This document shows positions 1 through 6,730 of a stretch of DNA of 33,664 nt, piece after piece. The position numbers were made by a program, and so were the translations under genes. Source of the DNA: Bacteroidia bacterium (lineage in GTDB: Bacteria > Bacteroidota > Bacteroidia > UKL13-3); NCBI GenBank assembly GCA_018058135.1, contig JAGPCK010000021.1, forward strand, positions 10,556 to 44,219, given 5' to 3'. Position 1 is the first letter of the stretch, and every line of letters begins with the position of its first letter. The notes below the pieces were generated by a model that was not told where the DNA came from, made no database searches, and saw nothing but the letters and a program-made list of their open reading frames with translations.

Positions 1-71
1 TGTAATACAGATTTAACACCTTGTCTGAATATTTTGTGGTCGTCCACAATGGCAATCCTGATTTTGTTCAT
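1..71 (-). CDS. LuxR/NarL-type response regulator, N-terminal fragment
   Basis: Only the first 23 codons are inside the window; the gene continues beyond position 1. The visible protein starts MNKIRIAIVDDHKIF and continues RQGVKSVL. This is the first beta strand and the acidic pair (DD) of a receiver domain, followed by the HKIFRQG helix typical of NarL/LuxR-family regulators. It begins 11 bp after the stop of the histidine kinase at 83-880, so the two form a kinase-regulator pair on one transcript. The phospho-acceptor aspartate and the DNA-binding domain are outside the window, so the LuxR assignment rests on this N-terminus and on the kinase type. Confidence 0.85.
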   Translation of the reverse strand, partial: MNKIRIAIVDDHKIFRQGVKSVL

Positions 72-82
72 ACTAAGTTAGT

Positions 83-880
83 TTAATTCTTGGCGGTAGT
101 TACAATAAATTTCAACCCCTTACCGGGATCATTCTCCCATACACAAGTTCCTTTTATCATTTTCACTCGGCTCTCTATGTTTCGTATACCTAGCCCGGCA
201 TGCGTTTTCATAGATTCAAAATAACCAGCATCCAACCCCTTCCCGTTATCAGCATAAGTAAAAACAAAATTGCTGTTTTCTTCCTGCAAATTTATATCTA
301 CTTCAGTGGCATGTGCATATTTTATGGTATTACTCAAAAGCTCCTGAGTAATGCGGTAAAACACCAGTTCCTTCTCCTTGCCCAGATATCTTTTCTTTAT
401 CCCTGACTTTACGTTCACTTTTAAACCTTCTGCATCAATTTGTTTTCCCAATTGCTCCAGTGCATCGTGCAAACCAAAATCAGATAAAATACCGGGTAAA
501 AGTTTGTGCGATATACTTCTTACCTCATGGATGGATTGAGCCGTAATTTCCTGCAACATTTCCAGTTTAGGACTTAGTTGCTCATCACCTTGCACCAACT
601 TTTTTACCGTTGATACATTCATTTTTATAGCTGCCAGCATTTGCCCTACACTATCGTGCAATTCACGGGCAAAATATTCCCTTTCTTTCTCCTCTGTTTG
701 AATAATAGCCGTAATCAATTCTTGCTGTCTTTCCAGTTCTATCTGTATAAGGGAAAGTCTGTAGCGGGCATTTCTACGCTGGTACATAAAAACAAAAATC
801 AGGAAAAACACCAGTATTAAAAACATGAGTACGGTACCTCCTAAAACAATTAATAAGATGACTTCGTCTTTGCTAAGCAT
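83..880 (-). CDS. Sensor histidine kinase, HisKA_3 / NarX-DegS type
   Basis: A 265-aa membrane-anchored kinase. One hydrophobic segment at about residues 7-33 is followed by a short coiled coil. The HisKA_3 dimerisation motif EREYFARELHDSVGQ has the phospho-acceptor His at residue 75. The HATPase domain shows the N-box (ELLSNTIKYAHA, ~180-191), the G1 box (DNGKGLD) and GLGIRNIESRVKMIKG (~229-244). There is no periplasmic sensor domain, so the signal probably comes through the membrane segment or a partner protein. Its start overlaps the end of the upstream membrane-protein gene by 31 bp, and the response regulator follows 11 bp downstream, which indicates translational coupling. Its target genes are unknown. 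Confidence 0.93.
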   Translation of the reverse strand: MLSKDEVILLIVLGGTVLMFLILVFFLIFVFMYQRRNARYRLSLIQIELERQQELITAIIQTEEKEREYFARELHDSVGQMLAAIKMNVSTVKKLVQGDEQLSPKLEMLQEITAQSIHEVRSISHKLLPGILSDFGLHDALEQLGKQIDAEGLKVNVKSGIKKRYLGKEKELVFYRITQELLSNTIKYAHATEVDINLQEENSNFVFTYADNGKGLDAGYFESMKTHAGLGIRNIESRVKMIKGTCVWENDPGKGLKFIVTTAKN

Positions 881-1491
881 AAAAAAGCATAGGTATAAAT
901 ACCGTTAGTAATAATATTAATTACTGATTGAATTGTCCATGGATCAAACGGGAGCATTTTTTCCACAATTATTAGTTCACTTGAACAAAAAATGAAAAAA
1001 TTGGTCATGTAAAAAAACATAATGGCAAAAATGCAAAGGAAAGGAAGGCTGTTAAACTCTACCTCGTCTGCCTGTAAATACATCCTCATAAAAATCAAGG
1101 ACCACAATGGCAACCATAAAGACTGTATGAACAACTGAATATTGTCGTCATTAACAAAATGGCCCAAAATAAAAGTGTAATATATTTGCCCAATAACAAA
1201 CAGCAAGACCCCGGCATATGCCATCTGTTTTTGTAGTTTTGAAAAGCCTTTGAGATTTACTATAAAGTATGTTGTAATGGAAAAATTAAATACATGGTAA
1301 ATATGGAAAACAATCAAATTGCTCACCCCTTTTTTCCGCAAAACAAACGCAACTGTTTCAGTTAAAATGGTAAATACGAGAAATAAGCCATACAATTTAA
1401 AAGGCTGCTTTAAATACTTGTACCTACGCAATACTGCCACAGCAGGTACGTATGTTGAAAACACTGAAACCTCATTAATAAGATTTGCCAA
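850..1491 (-). CDS. Polytopic membrane protein, probable partner of the kinase
   Basis: A 213-aa protein with about six hydrophobic helices, including LYGLFLVFTILTETVAFVL, a segment near 61-80, AGVLLFVIGQIYYTFIL and FLCIFAIMFFYMTNFFIF. I recognise no catalytic motif. I know proteins of this kind only as hypothetical membrane proteins beside Bacteroidota histidine kinases. The reading frame opens with TTG at 1489-1491, preceded by an in-frame TAG two codons earlier. No ATG occurs until about residue 90, so a TTG start, or a GTG nine codons further in, must be used. The gene overlaps the kinase by 31 bp. I infer that it supplies the input to the kinase, which has no sensor domain of its own. 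Confidence 0.75.
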   Translation of the reverse strand: MANLINEVSVFSTYVPAVAVLRRYKYLKQPFKLYGLFLVFTILTETVAFVLRKKGVSNLIVFHIYHVFNFSITTYFIVNLKGFSKLQKQMAYAGVLLFVIGQIYYTFILGHFVNDDNIQLFIQSLWLPLWSLIFMRMYLQADEVEFNSLPFLCIFAIMFFYMTNFFIFCSSELIIVEKMLPFDPWTIQSVINIITNGIYTYAFLCLAKTKSSY

Positions 1492-1497
1492 ACTCTT

Positions 1498-1821
1498 CTA
1501 TGAGTTTAGAGAATTAATACTTCCACATACATGTGGACATTTTGTTCCTGAATCGGCCACAATACCTCCATTGTTTATTATATCGTTTTCATTGGCATCT
1601 GCTCCTACAAAAACCAGTTCAAAATCCGATGAACCCGCAGCAGCTTTACCAAAATAGACCCGAATGCCCATACATCCTTCCTGTGTTAAAATAGCGTTCA
1701 GAATGTCTTTCCCCATAAAGATGGCTTGAACTGAACCGGGATATTCCAGGCGATAATTGGCTGTGTAATCAGCTGCTGTGGTAATGTCAATTTCACTACC
1801 TTCTGTTCCGTTAAATGGCAT
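1498..1821 (-). CDS. Conserved small protein of unknown function (107 aa)
   Basis: A soluble 107-aa protein that starts with ATG at 1821 (MPFNGTEGSEIDITTAADYT) and ends with a Cys/His patch (KCPHVCGSINSLNS). There is no signal peptide or membrane helix. I recognise the pattern as a small Bacteroidota-specific family but know of no function; the C-P-x-x-C-like end could bind metal or form a disulfide. It is the first gene of the minus-strand operon that continues into the membrane protein, kinase and regulator. Its TAG stop lies in the same frame as the next gene, two codons before that gene's TTG start. Its upstream side faces the phased operator array at 1861-1960, which could therefore act in both directions. 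Confidence 0.75.
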   Translation of the reverse strand: MPFNGTEGSEIDITTAADYTANYRLEYPGSVQAIFMGKDILNAILTQEGCMGIRVYFGKAAAGSSDFELVFVGADANENDIINNGGIVADSGTKCPHVCGSINSLNS

Positions 1822-1860
1822 ATTTAGATTTGTTTAATTTGTGAAGCAAAGCTAAGGAGT

Positions 1861-1960
1861 AGGGTAAACATTTAAATGAAAAAATGTTTACCCTTTAAAT
1901 ATTTAGGGAAAACATTTTAATAAAATAGGGTTTTCCCTATAATAATTTAGGGAAAACCCT
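1861..1960. promoter_or_regulatory. Phased operator array 1: five 12-bp palindromic sites at a 22-bp period
   Basis: Five 12-mers start at 1861, 1883, 1905, 1927 and 1949, exactly 22 bp apart, separated by 10-bp spacers of only A/T plus one G. The last two are AGGGTTTTCCCT and AGGGAAAACCCT, with AGGG/CCCT half-sites on a 4-bp core. The first three are variants: AGGGTAAACATT, AATGTTTACCCT and AGGGAAAACATT. Neighbouring units are partly complementary, so the region also forms inverted repeats with arms at 1861-1873/1882-1894 and 1924-1939/1948-1963. A 22-bp period is about two DNA turns and would place a bound protein on one helix face. The array lies between the divergent genes at 1821 and 2003. 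A second array with the same motif is at 4231-4286. A regulatory role is inferred. Confidence 0.75.
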
Positions 1961-1961
1961 A

Positions 1962-1992
1962 TTGCGATTTATAATTGCTCTACTTACATTGC
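1962..1992 (+). promoter_or_regulatory. Weak candidate promoter for the hydroxylase operon
   Basis: TTG at 1962-1964 lies two bases after the last unit of array 1. A degenerate -7 candidate, TACATTGC (1985-1992), follows 20 bp later, ten bases before the ATG at 2003. The -7 match is poor. The support is positional: array 2 has its TTG and -7 element at identical offsets (+13 and +36 from the start of the last unit). Confidence 0.35.
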
Positions 1993-2002
1993 GTTTTAAT
2001 AA

Positions 2003-2692
2003 ATGGAAAACAATACACTTGATTTTATCCGTATCTCACAGCTATTGAGCAAACAGCAGTTGTCAGAGATTGATTTATTGCTCTCCAAAGCAGAGTATAT
2101 AGATGGCAAACAAACAGCCAGCATGGCTGCAAGAGAAGTAAAAAACAACTTGCAGGTAAACCTGCAGCAACAAAATATCTTACAACCCCTACAGTATATT
2201 CTTTTACAAGCATTCAATCAATCGGAGTTGTTTCAACAAACTGTTTTACCTAAAAACATTTACGCTCCGTTATTTAGTGCCTATGAGCCGGGTATGCACT
2301 ACGGCTGGCATGTAGACAGCCCTGTGATGGGTTACCCACCTGTGCGTACCGATGTGGCCATGACTATTTTTCTCGAACATCCTGAAGCATATGAAGGTGG
2401 GGAACTGGAAATACAGGGGCCTGCGGGAACAGCTTTGTTCAAACTTGCCAAAGGTGATGCTATATGTTATCCTTGTCAATACGTTCATCAGGTGCGTGAG
2501 GTAACAAAAGGAAAACGTAAAGTAGCTGTTACCTGGATTCAAAGTATGGTAAAAGAATCAGGCCAACGTATACTGCTCAGTCAGCTTAAAAAAATTTACA
2601 GCAGCTTATACGCTAATGACCCTAAAAGTTCTGAAGCAAATGAATTGCTGCAAACGCACAGCAACCTCTTACGCATGTGGGCCGACATTTAA
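2003..2692 (+). CDS. PKHD-type Fe(II)/2-oxoglutarate-dependent hydroxylase
   Basis: A 229-aa soluble oxygenase, about the usual length of the PiuC/YbiX family. It has the double-stranded beta-helix core with the iron triad His103-x-Asp105 (GWHVDSPV) and His162 (CQYVHQVREV). Arg172 (GKRKVAVTW) is placed to bind 2-oxoglutarate. The stretch AYEGGELEIQG is also characteristic. Family members hydroxylate with O2 and 2-oxoglutarate, but most substrates are unknown. It is the first gene of a three-gene plus-strand unit behind array 1; the next gene starts 11 bp after its stop. PiuC-type genes usually sit beside TonB receptors. Here the neighbours are another hydroxylase and a sulfotransferase, which suggests a modification pathway rather than iron uptake (inference). 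Confidence 0.88.
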   Translation: MENNTLDFIRISQLLSKQQLSEIDLLLSKAEYIDGKQTASMAAREVKNNLQVNLQQQNILQPLQYILLQAFNQSELFQQTVLPKNIYAPLFSAYEPGMHYGWHVDSPVMGYPPVRTDVAMTIFLEHPEAYEGGELEIQGPAGTALFKLAKGDAICYPCQYVHQVREVTKGKRKVAVTWIQSMVKESGQRILLSQLKKIYSSLYANDPKSSEANELLQTHSNLLRMWADI

Positions 2693-2703
2693 TTTGTATA
2701 CAC

Positions 2704-3279
2704 ATGTCAGATATTTTCAGATTCCCATATACATTTAATGTAGAGCAAACAAAACAACAACTACTGAATTTTGCTGATGGCAAATGGATTGCTCATTACA
2801 ACAAAAAGGACTATGTGGGTGATTGGAATGTTCTGGCTCTTCGTTCGGGCTGGGGACATCCGGAAAATATTTACTCTGTACCCATGCCCGCTGATAATTA
2901 TAAAGATACGCCCTTGTTGGATTTTTTTCCTGAGGTACGGAATATATTAAATCACTTAGCCTGCGATAAAACTTCTGTCAGATTTATGCGTCTTTGTGCA
3001 GGTGCAGAAATTAAAGAGCACTGTGATGATGAATTGGACATCACTACAAGCAAAGAGGCCCGTTTACATGTTCCTGTTCAAACACATGATCAGGTAGAGT
3101 TTTATTTGAACAACAAAAGGGTAATGATGAAAGAAGGCGAATGCTGGTACCTCAACTTCAATTTGCCGCATAGCGTAAAAAACTCAGGCACTACAGACCG
3201 TATTCATCTGGTTATTGATTGCGTTGTAAACGATTGGCTTTTACAACAAATGAACCTGCCTGTTGAACATGTTGGCTGA
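2704..3279 (+). CDS. Aspartyl/asparaginyl beta-hydroxylase-like oxygenase
   Basis: A 191-aa protein. An in-frame TTG upstream would add nine residues overlapping the previous gene, but I chose the ATG at 2704 (MSDIFRFPYTF). The AspH-family pattern is complete: His106-x-Asp108 (EIKEHCDDELD), RLHVPVQT (~120-127), distal His156 (NFNLPHSV) and Arg166 (TTDRIHLVID). Family members are Fe(II)/2-oxoglutarate dioxygenases that hydroxylate Asp/Asn side chains in proteins or peptides, or free amino-acid-like substrates. It is the second hydroxylase in this operon and overlaps the sulfotransferase-like gene by 17 bp. Hydroxylation followed by sulfation of the new hydroxyl is a chemically sensible order, but this is inference. 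Confidence 0.87.
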   Translation: MSDIFRFPYTFNVEQTKQQLLNFADGKWIAHYNKKDYVGDWNVLALRSGWGHPENIYSVPMPADNYKDTPLLDFFPEVRNILNHLACDKTSVRFMRLCAGAEIKEHCDDELDITTSKEARLHVPVQTHDQVEFYLNNKRVMMKEGECWYLNFNLPHSVKNSGTTDRIHLVIDCVVNDWLLQQMNLPVEHVG

Positions 3280-4210
3280 AGGTTTTCCGGTTACTCCTGT
3301 TATAGATGGTGATAAAATAACTGTCTCCATAAAACAACTCTCAGCTGATGTTTTTAAATACGCTTTTTTTGACGAAGGTGTTCCTCGAAATACTATGCAA
3401 CTGTTGCATGAGTATGTTGATATTGACTACCTTGAATTACCCGCAAAAAAAAGCAATGTGGATGTTTTAATATTCCATATCTCCCATTGCGGAAGTAGTT
3501 TACTTAGTCAACTATTCAAAATAAAAGATAACTTCCGTGTAATTGGTGAGCCGGAAGTCATCAACACTATTTTACTACAACAGGCTTTGACAAAAAGCAC
3601 AAACGAATTATTGTGTGAAGAAAGACTACATAAAGTGACCCACTTGCTGTTAAATGCACAACGATCACAGCCCGGGCTAAACGCTATAAAACTCAGTTCC
3701 TGGAATATTTTTTATGCTTCGCTTTTTCGAACTGCATTTCCCCACAGTCAATATATATATGTACACCGCCATCCGCTGGAAGTACTTTCGTCATTGTTGC
3801 GAAACCTCAATGGTTTTGCCAGCTGGCACTTGCACACCGAACCGGTTCTTGCTGCACACTTTCTTTCTTGTAGCAGAAACGAGGTTAAGCAAATGAGTGA
3901 ACCCGATTACCTTGCCCGCATGTTATGTAAACATATGCAACATGCCCTACATCATCTTCCGGATGAAACGCTGTTCCTGTATTATCCTGATTGGGTTAAT
4001 AGTTTTCCTTCTAACATTTCTTCAATAACAACATTCTCAAAAGAAGAAGAAAAACAAATTAAACAATACATGAATAAAAATGCTAAAGTGCCCCATCAGC
4101 AATTTAAGTTCACACAACCCGTTGAAGTAGCTCACCTGTTACAATCAGAAGTTTTGAACGAACTAATTCAACTCCACGAAAAAATAATGCACGAAAAGGC
4201 GTTACAATAA
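3263..4210 (+). CDS. Sulfotransferase-like protein
   Basis: A 315-aa protein. A P-loop-like 5'-phosphosulfate loop lies at residues 71-85 (FHISHCGSSLLSQLF). A 3'-phosphate-binding region at ~167-180 (VHRHPLEVLSSLLR) matches the R-x-P-x-E/D pattern of PAPS-dependent sulfotransferases. There is no signal peptide, so it acts in the cytoplasm. The first ATG (3263) gives a 17-bp overlap with the preceding hydroxylase; a second ATG at 3269 is equally possible. It is the last gene of the unit and is followed 20 bp later by array 2. The acceptor is unknown: a hydroxylated peptide, a small molecule or a glycan are all possible. The fold assignment is fairly secure; the sulfotransferase activity is less so. 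Confidence 0.75.
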   Translation: MNMLAEGFPVTPVIDGDKITVSIKQLSADVFKYAFFDEGVPRNTMQLLHEYVDIDYLELPAKKSNVDVLIFHISHCGSSLLSQLFKIKDNFRVIGEPEVINTILLQQALTKSTNELLCEERLHKVTHLLLNAQRSQPGLNAIKLSSWNIFYASLFRTAFPHSQYIYVHRHPLEVLSSLLRNLNGFASWHLHTEPVLAAHFLSCSRNEVKQMSEPDYLARMLCKHMQHALHHLPDETLFLYYPDWVNSFPSNISSITTFSKEEEKQIKQYMNKNAKVPHQQFKFTQPVEVAHLLQSEVLNELIQLHEKIMHEKALQ

Positions 4211-4230
4211 ACAGATAACATTACCGTAAC

Positions 4231-4286
4231 AGGGAAAACCCTAAAAAAATTTAGGGTTTTCCCTATAAAGATTTAGGGTTTTCCCT
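4231..4286. promoter_or_regulatory. Phased operator array 2: three 12-bp palindromic sites at a 22-bp period
   Basis: Three copies of the array 1 motif start at 4231 (AGGGAAAACCCT), 4253 and 4275 (both AGGGTTTTCCCT). The period is again 22 bp, with 10-bp spacers aaaaaaattt and ataaagattt. Units 1 and 2 also form a 15-bp inverted repeat (4231-4245/4250-4264). The array sits between the sulfotransferase-like gene and the 175-aa gene that heads the collar operon. The last unit is followed by ATTG in both arrays. The shared motif, period and position suggest that one DNA-binding protein controls both units. The hairpin could alternatively help terminate the upstream transcript, but no T-tract follows. 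Confidence 0.75.
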
Positions 4287-4287
4287 A

Positions 4288-4318
4288 TTGTTTAAATAAT
4301 AACCTCTTACTACTTTTA
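4288..4318 (+). promoter_or_regulatory. Promoter of the collar-protein operon
   Basis: TTG at 4288-4290 and TACTTTTA at 4311-4318 are 20 bp apart and resemble the Bacteroidota -33/-7 consensus (TAnnTTTG with a final A). The ATG of the 175-aa gene is 27 bp further on. The -33 element directly follows the last unit of array 2, so a protein bound to the array would contact or block RNA polymerase. Confidence 0.6.
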
Positions 4319-4345
4319 CAAAACTAAACCATACTTAAATTTACC

Positions 4346-4873
4346 ATGACAATACAATCCTCTCCCGACTTATCTTTTACTAATGTTGACACACAAACTA
4401 TGGTTAACTTTATTGTGTCAGTAGGCATTCAAGCTCGTAAAGCACAATTATCTGAGGGTTTACCAATACCGGGCATTAGTGTTGAAAACGGGGTTTTGCT
4501 TGTAGATGAAGACAACCTGCTCTATCCGGGTGATCTATTGTACCAAGCGGGGCGTATTGCAATACTTCCCGAAAATGAACGCAGCCAATACATGGGAAAA
4601 GATGATCCGAATAAAGATAAAGAAGCCACTGAAGGTATGGTAGCCATGTGCTGGGCATGGGCAGCTTTAACTCATCTGCAACTATCACCCGAAATAGTTT
4701 TTCATAACAACGGATACAAAGGGCAATCATTACAAATTATTCATGGATATCAGAGTGGTGCTTATATGGGTTTACCTATGCTTCAACTTTACGATATGGC
4801 TTATGAACCTCATCAGGCAATTGCAAGGGGATTAAACCCATTTCCGTTCATGTACAAATGGATTAACAAGTAA
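4346..4873 (+). CDS. Unrecognised 175-aa protein heading the tail-collar operon
   Basis: I do not recognise this protein. It is soluble, with no signal peptide or membrane helix. The N-terminal half has an acidic patch (VDEDNLLYPGDLLYQAGRIA). The middle is rich in Met, Ala and Trp (EGMVAMCWAWAALTHLQL) and the end is rich in aromatic residues (FPFMYKWINK). It starts with ATG 59 bp after array 2 and is 39 bp upstream of the first collar gene, so it is transcribed with the three collar proteins. The position suggests a chaperone, an assembly factor or a component of the same particle, but no motif supports a choice. Confidence 0.75.
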   Translation: MTIQSSPDLSFTNVDTQTMVNFIVSVGIQARKAQLSEGLPIPGISVENGVLLVDEDNLLYPGDLLYQAGRIAILPENERSQYMGKDDPNKDKEATEGMVAMCWAWAALTHLQLSPEIVFHNNGYKGQSLQIIHGYQSGAYMGLPMLQLYDMAYEPHQAIARGLNPFPFMYKWINK

Positions 4874-4912
4874 CTTTATAAAATAAATTATCAACCTAAA
4901 AAAATTAAATCT

Positions 4913-5473
4913 ATGGAAGGAATGATTGGCGAAATCCGCATGTTTGCGGGCAACTTCGCTCCAAAAAGCTGGGCGTTTTGCTCAGGCCAGACCGTGAACA
5001 TAGCCTCTAACACAGCCTTGTTCAGTATTCTGGGAACAAACTATGGCGGTAACGGTACCACCACTTTTGCCTTGCCCGACCTTCGCGGTCGCATGGCTGT
5101 TGGTCAGGGTACAGGTCCCGGTTTGCAGCCGGTTACACTAGGCCAAAAAGACGGAACTGAAACCGTAACACTCACTACCAACAACTTGCCTGCCCACACT
5201 CACGTAGGTGCAGGTAATTTTAGCGGCTCATGGAAAATGCCGGCCAGTACCGAAGGTGGTAGCTCTACCCCAACCGGCAATGCCATTGCTGTTACTTCAA
5301 GCAACATGTTTGACCCTGGTACAGATGCAAATCTTGCAACAGCACCCATTTCGGGAACCGTAACCGCTACCATTTTACCAAATGGGGCTGGATTTCCCTT
5401 CTCAGTGGTAGGTCCATACCTGGCAGTTTATTATGTTATATGCCAGTATGGTGTTTACCCTAGCAGAAACTAA
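4913..5473 (+). CDS. Phage tail-collar domain (MdpB-like) protein 1
   Basis: A 186-aa protein of the collar/microcystin-dependent-protein type. It starts MEGMIGEIRMFAGNFAPKSW, followed by AFCSGQ and GTNYGGNGTTTFALPDLRGR (about residues 41-60), the core of the tail-collar domain. A Gly/Thr-rich stretch contains NLPAHTH. The C-terminus ends ICQYGVYPSRN. In phages such domains lie at the tip of short tail fibres. The small stand-alone bacterial versions have no settled function. There is no signal peptide. It is the first of three tandem paralogues, which are diverged rather than recent copies. The leader contains tcaacctaaaaaaat, which recurs with one extra T before collar gene 3. Confidence 0.9.
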   Translation: MEGMIGEIRMFAGNFAPKSWAFCSGQTVNIASNTALFSILGTNYGGNGTTTFALPDLRGRMAVGQGTGPGLQPVTLGQKDGTETVTLTTNNLPAHTHVGAGNFSGSWKMPASTEGGSSTPTGNAIAVTSSNMFDPGTDANLATAPISGTVTATILPNGAGFPFSVVGPYLAVYYVICQYGVYPSRN

Positions 5474-5513
5474 ACCTTAATCAATTTAACAACTTAAATT
5501 TAATACAAATTTT

Positions 5514-6089
5514 ATGGAAGGATATATGGCAGAAATGAGGTACTTCGCCTCAAATTTCGCTCCACGTAACTGGGCACTTTGTGCCGGTCAGTTGTTGGCA
5601 ATTAGCACTAACCAAGCCCTATTTAGCCTGCTGGGCACTACCTATGGCGGTGATGGCAGAACTACATTTGCCCTGCCGGATGCGCGCAGCAGATTTATAA
5701 TTAGCCCGGGACAAAGCCCCGGTACAAGCAATTATGCGCTTGGACAAAAAGGGGGAGCACCCAGCACTACCCTCACACTACAAAATCTCCCTTCGCACAA
5801 TCACAACATTGTGGGCAGTTCTGTAGGCGGAAACATGACTCCGGTTGGTTCTACCGAGACTTCAACCAGTGAGCCTAATGGAAGCCGGTTTGGAGCTGGC
5901 GATGGAATTAATCCTTATGTGCAGGGAGGTACTCCCGATACCGCGCTGGTGGGTGGTGCCATTTCAGGCATTACCAACAACTTTGCCATCGGCACTTCTG
6001 GTGGGTCACTACCCATGCCTATTCTGAGCCCTTACCTTGGACTCAATGTAGTGATTTGCCAGTTCGGTATTTTCCCATCCAGAAACTAA
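5514..6089 (+). CDS. Phage tail-collar domain (MdpB-like) protein 2
   Basis: A 191-aa paralogue of its neighbours. It begins MEGYMAEMRYFASNFAPRNW and has ALCAGQLLAIS, then LLGTTYGGDGRTTFALPDAR (collar core) and NLPSHNHNIVG. The middle is Gly/Ser/Thr-rich with more insertions than in copy 1. It ends VVICQFGIFPSRN. The gap to copy 1 is 40 bp and to copy 3 is 45 bp, with no promoter or terminator seen, so the genes share a transcript. The conserved first and last segments and the divergent middle suggest a common fold with variable surface loops. Export and partners are unknown; no secretion signal is visible. Confidence 0.9.
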   Translation: MEGYMAEMRYFASNFAPRNWALCAGQLLAISTNQALFSLLGTTYGGDGRTTFALPDARSRFIISPGQSPGTSNYALGQKGGAPSTTLTLQNLPSHNHNIVGSSVGGNMTPVGSTETSTSEPNGSRFGAGDGINPYVQGGTPDTALVGGAISGITNNFAIGTSGGSLPMPILSPYLGLNVVICQFGIFPSRN

Positions 6090-6134
6090 TTCCTAAATCT
6101 TAATTCAATTTATTCAACCTTAAAAAAATAATAT

Positions 6135-6707
6135 ATGGACGGATATATGTCAGAAATCAGACTCTTCGGTGGCACGTTTGCTCCGCAGGGTTATATGCTG
6201 TGCCAAGGCCAGCAAATGAGCATTGCTGAATGGACAGCGCTGTACGCATTACTTGGAACCATGTATGGTGGTGATGGAGTGCAATCATTTTCATTGCCCG
6301 ACCTGCGCGGCCGCACCCCCATGGGAACAGGCCAAGGCCCCGGGCTTTCGGTAATTGTCGATGAAGGTGAAACTGGTGGTACAGAAACCATAACCATGTC
6401 CACATCGAACATGCCTATTCATAACCACTCAGCAAGCATAACCGCATTAAATGCCAGTGCTACGCTCAAGGCATTTACCACTGCGGGGTCTACTGATCAA
6501 CCAATAGGTAGTTACCTTGCAAGTACAGCTGACTTGTACATTGCACCTGCTTCAGCTGATACTTTTATGGCACCGCAAAGTGTAAGTGGTACCTTATCGT
6601 TATCACTTAGCGCAACCGGCTCAAATACACCATTCAGCAACCGATCACCGTTTCTTGGAATTAATTTTATTATTTGTGTAGAAGGCATTTTCCCTTCACG
6701 CAACTAA
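6135..6707 (+). CDS. Phage tail-collar domain (MdpB-like) protein 3
   Basis: A 190-aa paralogue and the last gene of the collar operon. It begins MDGYMSEIRLFGGTFAPQGY and has MLCQGQQMSIAEW, then MYGGDGVQSFSLPDLRGRTP (collar core) and NMPIHNHSAS. It ends IICVEGIFPSRN. All three paralogues end in the same four residues (PSRN), a family trait that suggests the C-terminus has a structural or recognition role. A strong hairpin 23 bp downstream closes the transcription unit. No signal peptide is present. Confidence 0.9.
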   Translation: MDGYMSEIRLFGGTFAPQGYMLCQGQQMSIAEWTALYALLGTMYGGDGVQSFSLPDLRGRTPMGTGQGPGLSVIVDEGETGGTETITMSTSNMPIHNHSASITALNASATLKAFTTAGSTDQPIGSYLASTADLYIAPASADTFMAPQSVSGTLSLSLSATGSNTPFSNRSPFLGINFIICVEGIFPSRN

Positions 6708-6730
6708 AATAAATCAGTCAAGTGAACACT

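Noticed and set aside
2677..2703. Upstream TTG start for the AspH-like gene
   Set aside because: It would add nine residues overlapping the previous gene; the AspH-like protein reads well from ATG 2704.
1861..4286. CRISPR array
   Set aside because: The repeats are only 12 bp with 10-bp low-complexity spacers. No cas gene is nearby. The regular spacing fits an operator array instead.
4913..6707. Prophage or tailocin
   Set aside because: Only collar-domain proteins are present. There is no terminase, capsid, sheath, baseplate, lysis or integrase gene in the surroundings.
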